Shown: positions 56,888 through 64,000 of the stretch, piece after piece
Position numbering within the stretch: the first letter of the stretch is position 1
Layout: every line of letters starts with the position of its first letter
Source: Janthinobacterium sp. ROICE36
Lineage (GTDB): Bacteria > Pseudomonadota > Gammaproteobacteria > Burkholderiales > Burkholderiaceae_D
Direction of reading: 5' to 3'
DNA length: 64,000 nucleotides
Assembly (NCBI RefSeq): GCF_002869965.1
Contig: NZ_PEBS01000025.1
Location: forward strand, 1-64,000
Translations under genes and position numbers: made by a program
Notes under the pieces: generated by a model
The model's database searches: none
The model's input: the letters and a program-made list of their open reading frames with translations, nothing else
Told to the model about the DNA's origin: nothing

Positions 56888-58981
56888 ATGAGTTTACGTC
56901 TGCTGCTCTTGGGAGCATTCAGTGCCGCCATGGCCACCACCGCCGCCGTTGCTGCGGAACCTGCGCTGGCCGCGCCGCGCGGTTTCACCGTGGAAGACAT
57001 GGTGGCCATGGAAAGAGTGGGGAGTCCAGTGCTGTCGCCGGACGCCACGCGCGTCGTCTACACGGTGCGCACCACCAACCTGGACAAAAACCGCGGCAAC
57101 ACGCAGCTGTGGATGATCGACCTGCGCGCGCCGAACGCGGCGCCACGCCAGCTCACGCGTGGCGATGCCAGCGCCAGCGACCCGCAATGGTCGCCGAACG
57201 GCGACGCCATCTACTTCCTGTCGGGCCGCTCCGGCTCCTCGCAAGTGTGGCAGCTGCCCCTGAACGGCGGCGAAGCAGCCAAGGTCACCGACCTGGCGTT
57301 GGACGTCGACACCTACCGCTTGTCGCCGCAGGGCGACCGCCTGGCCTTCAGCATGGGCGTCTTCCTCGATTGCGAGGACCTCGCCTGCAGCAAAAAACGC
57401 CTCGATGAAAAAGCCAAAAACAAGGCGAGCGGCATGGTCTACGAGCAGATGTTCGTACGCCACTGGGATACCTGGGCCGACGGCCGCCGCAACGCGCTGT
57501 ACTCGGCGCCCATCGACGCCAGCGGCAAGGTCAGCGCCGCGCCCGTGAGCCTGAGCGGCACCCTCGATGGCGACGCGCCATCGAAACCGTTCGGCGACAA
57601 TGGCGAATACCACTTCAGCCCGGACGGCAAGACCGTGGCCTTTTCCGTGCGGGTGGCTGGCCGCAAGGAAGCGTGGTCGACCAACTTCGACGTCTATACG
57701 ATACCTGCCGCCGGCGGCCAGGCGCCGCGCAATCTCACCGCCGACAATCCGGCCTGGGATGCCAAGGCCGCCTACTCGCCCGATGGCCGCACGCTGGCCT
57801 ACGTCGCCATGACCAAGCCGGGCTTCGAGGCGGACCGCTTCCACCTGGTCTTGATGGATGTCGCCACGGGCAAGAAACGCACCGTGGCCGATGACTGGGA
57901 CCGTTCCGTGGCCGACTTCCGCTGGACGCCGGACAGCAAGGCCTTCCTCGTCTCCGCCGATGACGTGGGCCAGCACCGCTTGTTCCACATCGACGCGGCC
58001 AGCGGCAAGGTCGCTGCGCTGACGGGCAAGGGCGCCGTGGGCGACTTCGACGTGCGCGGCAACACCATCGTGCTGGCGCAAGCCAGCCTGGCCTCGGGCG
58101 CGCAGCTGTACACGCGTAAACTCGACGCAAAGTCGGAAACGGCGCCGATGGTCCAGCTGACGAAGCAGAATGCGGCCGCGCTGGCCGACGTGCGCTTCGG
58201 CGAATATGAACAGTTCTCGTTCGCCGGCGCGAATGGCGACACCGTCTACGGCCACGTCATGAAGCCGTGGAATGCCAAGGCGGGAGAAAAGTATCCCATC
58301 GCCTTCCTCGTCCACGGTGGCCCGCAAGGCAGTTTTGGCAATAGCTGGAGCTACCGCTGGAATCCGCAAGTGTATGCGGGGGCCGGCTACGCCACCGTCT
58401 TCATCGACTTCCACGGCTCCACCGGCTATGGCCAGAAGTTCACGGATTCCATCAGCGGCGACTGGGGCGGCAAGCCGCTGGTCGACTTGCAGAAGGGGCT
58501 GGAAGCGGCGACCAAAAAGTTTCCGTGGCTGGACCGCGAGCGCAGCTGCGCACTGGGCGCCTCGTACGGCGGCTACATGATGAACTGGATCGCCGGTAAC
58601 TGGCCGGACGGCTTCAAATGCCTGGTCAACCACGACGGCGTGTTCGACAACCGCGGCATGGCTTACGCGACGGAAGAACTGTGGTTCACCGAGTGGGAAA
58701 ACGGCGGCCCGTACTACGACGCGCCAGCCAAGCACGAACAGTTCAATCCCGTGAACTTCGTGAAGAACTGGAAGACGCCGATGCTGGTGGTGCAGGGCGA
58801 CCTGGACTTCCGCATCCCTACCGCGCAAGGCCTGGGCACCTTCACGGCGCTGCAGCACCAGGGTATCCCGAGCAAGCTGCTGGTCTTCCCGGACGAAAAC
58901 CACTGGGTGCTGAAACCGGCGAATTCGCTGCTGTGGCATCACACCGTTTTGGATTGGTTGAATACCTACACGAAGAAGTAA
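56888..58981 (+). CDS. S9 family prolyl-oligopeptidase-type peptidase
   Basis: A 697-residue secreted serine peptidase. After a signal peptide of about 23 residues comes a WD40/beta-propeller-like domain (repeats such as RQLTRGDASASDPQWSPNG) up to about residue 420, then the alpha/beta hydrolase domain. The catalytic Ser is in ALGASYGGYMMNW near 558, the Asp in VVQGDLDFRIP near 643, and the His in FPDENHWVLKP near 675. The order fits subfamily S9C acylaminoacyl/dipeptidyl peptidases. The start is supported by GGGAG six bases upstream. Confidence 0.93.
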   Translation: MSLRLLLLGAFSAAMATTAAVAAEPALAAPRGFTVEDMVAMERVGSPVLSPDATRVVYTVRTTNLDKNRGNTQLWMIDLRAPNAAPRQLTRGDASASDPQWSPNGDAIYFLSGRSGSSQVWQLPLNGGEAAKVTDLALDVDTYRLSPQGDRLAFSMGVFLDCEDLACSKKRLDEKAKNKASGMVYEQMFVRHWDTWADGRRNALYSAPIDASGKVSAAPVSLSGTLDGDAPSKPFGDNGEYHFSPDGKTVAFSVRVAGRKEAWSTNFDVYTIPAAGGQAPRNLTADNPAWDAKAAYSPDGRTLAYVAMTKPGFEADRFHLVLMDVATGKKRTVADDWDRSVADFRWTPDSKAFLVSADDVGQHRLFHIDAASGKVAALTGKGAVGDFDVRGNTIVLAQASLASGAQLYTRKLDAKSETAPMVQLTKQNAAALADVRFGEYEQFSFAGANGDTVYGHVMKPWNAKAGEKYPIAFLVHGGPQGSFGNSWSYRWNPQVYAGAGYATVFIDFHGSTGYGQKFTDSISGDWGGKPLVDLQKGLEAATKKFPWLDRERSCALGASYGGYMMNWIAGNWPDGFKCLVNHDGVFDNRGMAYATEELWFTEWENGGPYYDAPAKHEQFNPVNFVKNWKTPMLVVQGDLDFRIPTAQGLGTFTALQHQGIPSKLLVFPDENHWVLKPANSLLWHHTVLDWLNTYTKK

Positions 58982-58992
58982 GCTGAAATCCG

Positions 58993-59036
58993 GGGTCAGA
59001 CCCAACGGGGGAATACGTCCCAGTGGGACGTATTCC
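58993..59036. repeat. Perfect inverted repeat downstream of the S9 peptidase
   Basis: GGAATACGTCCC and GGGACGTATTCC (59010-59021 and 59025-59036) form a 12-pair perfect stem with a three-base loop. It is preceded by the palindrome GGGTCAGACCC at 58993-59003. No T run follows. It may be a transcript end or a member of a dispersed palindromic repeat family. Confidence 0.75.
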
Positions 59037-59115
59037 GATCGCGAAGCGACTGACGCCAGCTCTACGCTAGCCGCACAACTCACGCCTGCGGCTTTTTTAC
59101 GTCCGTCAAACTGCA

Positions 59116-61170
59116 TCAATACGTATTGAGCGCCTTGGCGAACTTCACGATCCACAAACGGCTAGGACGCTCGCGGTCGTCGCCGCGCGCCACGCGGATG
59201 GTGTTGGCGGCATTGCAGCCGGCCGCGCTGCTGGTGACGATGACGCCGCTCGCGTCGACCGTGCACTTGGTCACGTCGGCATCCGCCACTTCCACGCCAT
59301 TCGCATCAAAGATCTTGGTTTTCAGGCCGAAGTCATTGTCGTTGGCCAGCGCGATGGTGGAGTCGTCGATCAGGGTCAGGCCTTCGGCCTTTTCCGCCGC
59401 CCAGCCGATGGCGTTCAAGTCCAGCAGCAGGGTTTTCTTCAGCGGCGTGACAGCCGCCCAGTCGGCGCCATTGACGGCTGCACCGCCCATGCTGCTTTTT
59501 TCCAGGTCGGACGTCGTCGCATTGAAGGCGGCGGCCGCGATATCGGTGGCGCCCTTCAATTCGACCAGCATCAGCTTGTTGAAGACCTTGCCCGATGGCG
59601 CGGCGCCCTGCTCGATGACGAGGAACTTGCCGCCGCCCAGCGCCACCATGTCGCCCAGCTTGGCGTTACCCGTGCGGCCATCCTGGTAGTCGGCGGCATT
59701 CAGCGGATACGCATACATCTTGCCGCTGGTACCCGTCGCTGGATCGAATTCGATCCAGCGCGTGAAGCGGGCGAAGCGCTCGACCTGTTCATTTTTCTTC
59801 GTCACCGTGTACGGCGCGCTGCCGTCGGACAAAGGGCTTTGCAGGAAGGCGTACAGCTTGTCGTTGCTCGTATCGAGTGTCATGCCTTCCATGCCGCGAT
59901 TCGCGCGGCGCTTGGCGAATAGCGCCGGCAAGCCCTTGCCCGGCTCGTACTTGGCCTGGATGACGCCCGTGGCGGCGTCAATCTTGATGATGAACGGGCC
60001 ATATTCGTCGGAGACCCACAGCGCATTGCGCTTCGCATCGACGACGATGGCTTCCGAATCGAGGCCGCCCGCGTTGAAGACAGCCTTGCCGGCCGCGTCG
60101 AACTTCATCGCATCCATGACGGGAATCTCGGCCGAATTGCCAACTGCGCCCACGGGCACGGGCAAGCCCGAGCTGTTGACGGTGGCCGACACCTTGATCG
60201 GCGTGCTCGATGTCAGCACGGCGCCGTTCTTGCCCACCGTGATCACGCCGAACGAAGGGGCAAAACTGGGTGACGGAAATATCTTGCTGCCGATCGTGCC
60301 CTTGCCCGATGGGTCGGGCAGCAGCGGGCCGTCGCCGTTCGGGCCGCGGTCCGTCAAGCCATAGAATTCCAGGTCGCCCGCCGCATTCTTGCCCTTGTAA
60401 GCCAGGCCCGAACCGTAGGACGGCAAAAAGCCATTCGGGAATTCGCCCTTGATCTTCGCATTCGCGCCTTCGTACGGCACATAGTATTTGTCCGCCGCCT
60501 GGATCTGGTAGCGCGTCACGGTGACTTTCACGTCCCCCACCGGATTGGCCTGCGTCAGCGCCTCGTTGACGGGCGCGCCTACTTTCGAGGCCAGCGTGTC
60601 TTCAAAATGCTCGCGCACCAGCGCGCGGCGCTCCGCATCGACCGTGCGGCTGGCGAATTTTCCGCCTACCGCCGTCAGATGCGCCGCCAGCGCCGCGTTG
60701 AAGACGGCCGGCGCGCTACCAAAGTCCAGCGTCTTGCCGGCCAGCGCCGTCTTCACTTCGGCCGTCAGCTTGATGCCGTTCGACGGATCGCTGTCCTCAT
60801 CGAGCAGTTGCAGCGCCAGCAGGCGGTTGACGACCTTGTCGTCCGCCACATTCGTGCTGGCGGCCAGCGCCAGCGGCGTGACGACGGCGCCGCACGGCGC
60901 CGAGCCCAGGGCCAGGCCGCCAACGCTGAAGGCCACCGTCTCGCCCGGGTTGCAAATGAATTCGCCCTTGGCATTGGTGCTGGCCTTGGCCGCGCCGCCG
61001 GCCACGTAATCGAGTCCTTCCACCGCACCGTCGAGGAACACGCCCGTCTGCGCCACGGGCTTGGCCGGTTCGGCAGGCGTATTATCGCTGCCGCCGCAGG
61101 CGGCCAGGGTCAGGCTGGCGGCGATGGCCAGCAGAGTCAGTTTCGGGGTCGATGTTACGGCAGTGTTCAT
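59116..61170 (-). CDS. Lipoprotein with esterase-like/phytase-like domain
   Basis: A 684-residue protein with a lipoprotein signal (SLTLAACGG). The first 230 residues of the mature part have a GVFLDGAVEGLDYVAGG start as in surface-anchored modules. The rest is a phytase-like beta-propeller (GLTDRGPNGDGP, DSEAIVVDAKRNALWVSDEYGPFIIKID, NRGMEGMTLD, DNDFGL). This family is annotated esterase-like activity of phytase; substrates are uncertain. GAGGA lies four bases before the ATG at 61170; the frame is open further upstream but without coding character. Confidence 0.85.
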   Translation of the reverse strand: MNTAVTSTPKLTLLAIAASLTLAACGGSDNTPAEPAKPVAQTGVFLDGAVEGLDYVAGGAAKASTNAKGEFICNPGETVAFSVGGLALGSAPCGAVVTPLALAASTNVADDKVVNRLLALQLLDEDSDPSNGIKLTAEVKTALAGKTLDFGSAPAVFNAALAAHLTAVGGKFASRTVDAERRALVREHFEDTLASKVGAPVNEALTQANPVGDVKVTVTRYQIQAADKYYVPYEGANAKIKGEFPNGFLPSYGSGLAYKGKNAAGDLEFYGLTDRGPNGDGPLLPDPSGKGTIGSKIFPSPSFAPSFGVITVGKNGAVLTSSTPIKVSATVNSSGLPVPVGAVGNSAEIPVMDAMKFDAAGKAVFNAGGLDSEAIVVDAKRNALWVSDEYGPFIIKIDAATGVIQAKYEPGKGLPALFAKRRANRGMEGMTLDTSNDKLYAFLQSPLSDGSAPYTVTKKNEQVERFARFTRWIEFDPATGTSGKMYAYPLNAADYQDGRTGNAKLGDMVALGGGKFLVIEQGAAPSGKVFNKLMLVELKGATDIAAAAFNATTSDLEKSSMGGAAVNGADWAAVTPLKKTLLLDLNAIGWAAEKAEGLTLIDDSTIALANDNDFGLKTKIFDANGVEVADADVTKCTVDASGVIVTSSAAGCNAANTIRVARGDDRERPSRLWIVKFAKALNTY

Positions 61171-61241
61171 GCATTCCTCGGCTAAGGTGGGATTGAAGCC
61201 GTGGAGAGTAACTGGGCAAAGTGACAAGCCCATGACAGCCT

Positions 61242-62168
61242 TCACGCCAGTGGCGTATCCGCAACAGGCCCGCCGATGCCGCCAAAGCGGCCATCGGCCT
61301 GACGCCGGAATTGCTTCGGCGTGACGCCCTTCACCTGCAGGAAGCGGCGGTTGAAATTGGCCACGTTCTGGAAGCCGACGTCGTAGCAGACGTTCGACAC
61401 ATAGTGATCGGTATCCATCAACAGCTGGCACGCCTTGTTGATGCGCAAACGGCTGATGAAATCCGTGAAGCTGTTGCCCGTCGCCTTGCGGAAGAAGCGC
61501 GAGAATTTACTCAGCGACATGCCCACCTGCTCGGCCAGCATTTCCGCCGAAATCGGCTCGCGGTAGTTCTCCGTGATGTAATTGAGGACGGAATTGACCT
61601 TGGCCAGGGTGGCGTCATCGTCGTAGGAGCGCAAGGAGGCGCTCGACAGCAAGCGGTAGTTGGCCGTGCGCGCCAGCTTGCTCATTAATTGCACGAATTC
61701 GGCGAAGCGCTCGGCGCCATGCGTGGCGCGGATGCGCGCCAGGTGCTGCTCCGCTTCGTGTCCCATGTCGAAAAACTCCACGCCATAGCTGGAGCGCTCC
61801 AGCAGCGGCAGCAGTTCGCGCAGTTCGGGGATCACGCGCGCGGCGCCGGCCAGCGGCGCATGGGCGAATTGCACGATCATGTCGCGCAAGGCCACTCCGC
61901 CTTCCGGCACCACGTTGGAAATCCAGTTGTGCGGCAGGCGCGGGCCCGTCAGCACCAGGTGGCCGGGCGAGAATTCGCCGATATAGTCGCCCACGAACAA
62001 TCGCCCGCTGGTGGCGACGATCAGATGCAGCTCATACTCTTCATGGCAGTGCCAGCGCACGCGCGAGCTGGGATAGCCATGTTCCAGGTAATTGATGATG
62101 CCATCGTAGCTTTCGCGCTCCAGTTCGGGCGCCTTGCGCTCGCTGTCCTTCTGCCACAGGTGTTCCAT
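61242..62168 (-). CDS. AraC-family transcriptional regulator (first of a tandem pair)
   Basis: A 308-residue regulator. The N-terminal cupin-like sensing domain has WHCHEEYELHLIVATSGRLFVGDYIGEFSPGHLVLTGP, and the C-terminal AraC domain has AEMLAEQVGMSLSKFSRFFRKATGNSF and VSNVCYDVGFQNVANFNRRFLQVKGVTP. It is a close paralogue of the next gene (62224) along its whole length. It lies on the same strand as a mannitol-dehydrogenase-family gene further upstream, and is a likely sugar-alcohol regulator. Confidence 0.92.
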   Translation of the reverse strand: MEHLWQKDSERKAPELERESYDGIINYLEHGYPSSRVRWHCHEEYELHLIVATSGRLFVGDYIGEFSPGHLVLTGPRLPHNWISNVVPEGGVALRDMIVQFAHAPLAGAARVIPELRELLPLLERSSYGVEFFDMGHEAEQHLARIRATHGAERFAEFVQLMSKLARTANYRLLSSASLRSYDDDATLAKVNSVLNYITENYREPISAEMLAEQVGMSLSKFSRFFRKATGNSFTDFISRLRINKACQLLMDTDHYVSNVCYDVGFQNVANFNRRFLQVKGVTPKQFRRQADGRFGGIGGPVADTPLA

Positions 62169-62223
62169 GCTTGTCTCTCTCAGGCTGTCCCCGCCTGTGC
62201 CATCGAATGTACCTCAAAAAGCC

Positions 62224-63141
62224 TCATGCGCCAAAACGCCCCAGCGCCTGCTGGCGAAACTCCTTCGGCGTCATGCCCTTCAATTCCAGGAAACGTCGGT
62301 TGAAGTTGGCCACGTTATTGAATCCCGCCTCGTAGCAGATGTTGCTGACATAGCGCTCCGTCTCCATCAGCAGCTGGCACGCCTTGTTGATGCGCAGGCG
62401 GTTGACGAAGTCCGTGAAGCTGTTGCCCGTGGCGCTGCGGAAGAAACGCGAAAACGTCCGCTCGGGCATGTCCACCTGCTCGGCCAGCTGTTTCAGCGAG
62501 AACTGGCTGCTGTAATTGTGCACGATGAAGTTGATGGCCGAACTGATGCGCGCCAAGGCCACGTCATCGTCGCTCGACTGCATGGGCACCGTTGACAGCA
62601 ATTGGTAATCGCTGGTCTGCGCCAACTCGCCCAGCAGTGTCAGAAACTCGATGAAGCGCGGCAGGCCGCTGCTGTCGCGGATGCGCTGGAAGCGCCGCAG
62701 CGATTGTTCGCTGACGCCGAAGAATTCCACGCCGTGCAGGGCGCGCTGCAGCAGCGGAAAAATATCCTTCAATTCGGGAATGGCGGCCGCCATCGAGGCC
62801 AGCGGCGCGTGCGAAAACTGGATCACCATGTCGCGCAAGGCCACGCCTTCGGGCGGCGTGTCGAGCGAAACCCAGTTATGCGGCACGCGCGGCCCCGTCA
62901 GCACCAGGTGGCCGGGCGTGAACTGGCCGATGTAGTCGCCCACGAAGACCTTGCCGCTGGTCTTGACGATCAGGTGCAGTTCGTACTCGTCGTGGTAATG
63001 CCAGCGCACCAGCGCATTCGGAAAACCATGCTGCAGGTAGCGGATGAATCCGAAACTGCCTTTCGGCTCGAAGCCGGGCGTGGCGTCGCGCTGCTGTTCC
63101 AGCTCCATCTGCGGCAAGACAGCATCGGCTTTGCGTGGCAT
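62224..63141 (-). CDS. AraC-family transcriptional regulator (second of a tandem pair)
   Basis: A 305-residue regulator with the same architecture as its neighbour: cupin-like WHYHDEYELHLIVKTSGKVFVGDYIG, then AraC domain AEQVDMPERTFSRFFRSATGNSF and VSNICYEAGFNNVANFNRRFLELKGMTP. It starts 15 bases after the stop codon of the mannitol-dehydrogenase-family gene, so the three genes are probably one transcript. Duplication followed by divergence in the sensing domain is the simplest origin of the pair. Confidence 0.92.
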   Translation of the reverse strand: MPRKADAVLPQMELEQQRDATPGFEPKGSFGFIRYLQHGFPNALVRWHYHDEYELHLIVKTSGKVFVGDYIGQFTPGHLVLTGPRVPHNWVSLDTPPEGVALRDMVIQFSHAPLASMAAAIPELKDIFPLLQRALHGVEFFGVSEQSLRRFQRIRDSSGLPRFIEFLTLLGELAQTSDYQLLSTVPMQSSDDDVALARISSAINFIVHNYSSQFSLKQLAEQVDMPERTFSRFFRSATGNSFTDFVNRLRINKACQLLMETERYVSNICYEAGFNNVANFNRRFLELKGMTPKEFRQQALGRFGA

Positions 63142-63156
63142 GGCGCGCCCTCCCCT

Positions 63157-64000
<844 letters not shown>

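Noticed and set aside
56894..59155. 753-codon open frame antisense to the S9 peptidase
   Set aside because: The S9 peptidase on the other strand has a complete catalytic triad and signal peptide; the antisense product has no recognisable feature.

Overview
The window is high-GC chromosomal DNA from a motile betaproteobacterium. Gene content and order point to Oxalobacteraceae, most likely Janthinobacterium or a close relative. Supporting signs are flhDC directly upstream of motAB and a che cluster, a DUF3460 gene beside scpA-panC, apbC divergent from metG, and a kynurenine operon. This placement is inferred from gene content, not from a database search. Almost everything reads as ordinary core genome. 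Accessory traces are a decayed tRNA array with a possible insertion-sequence end at the far left, and three broken genes.

Layout. 1-1250: tRNA-Ala(GGC) and tRNA-Glu(UUC) genes on the minus strand, with two decayed tRNA-Ala copies and repeated terminators, directly downstream of gltX. 1350-8960: gltX, lysR/lysA (divergent), a cardiolipin-synthase-like lipoprotein, a PafA-like phosphatase and a DUF4399 protein. 9190-15760: apbC, metG, a GNAT acetyltransferase, DUF3460, scpA, panC and a small lipoprotein. 16048-16684: a short-chain dehydrogenase pseudogene. 16760-29654 (all minus): flhD, flhC, a membrane-anchored methyltransferase, motA, motB, a CheZ-like protein, cheY, cheA, cheW, a frameshifted chemoreceptor, cheR, cheD, cheB and a second cheY, closed by a strong terminator. 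30249-32959: kynU, kynA and an RBBP9-like hydrolase. 33065-44336: a MORN-repeat protein, a repeat protein, unknown secreted and membrane proteins, htpG, a frameshifted MocR-type regulator divergent from an EamA transporter, and an aminotransferase. 44628-45986: a REC-PAS-GGDEF protein.

45999-54114 is the most interesting part. A tightly coupled minus-strand operon encodes an alkyl-DHAP-synthase-like flavoprotein, a GlpD-like dehydrogenase, a small unknown protein and an FGGY sugar kinase, with GTGA start/stop overlaps. It is divergent from an AraC-type regulator, which is followed by a short-chain dehydrogenase and a DUF2071-like protein. Together these look like an uncharacterised polyol, glycerol-ether or sugar-acid pathway, compositionally similar to the E. 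coli ygcE/ygcU/ygcW genes.

54379-64000: an HD-GYP protein, a secreted unknown, an S9 peptidase, a phytase-like lipoprotein, two tandem AraC paralogues, and the 3' part of a mannitol-dehydrogenase-family gene that runs off the window. The two AraC proteins probably control that polyol gene. In the chemotaxis block, FlhDC would switch on the motor (MotAB) and the sensory pathway (MCP-CheW-CheA-CheY), with CheR, CheB and CheD for adaptation and the CheZ-like protein as the likely CheY-P phosphatase.
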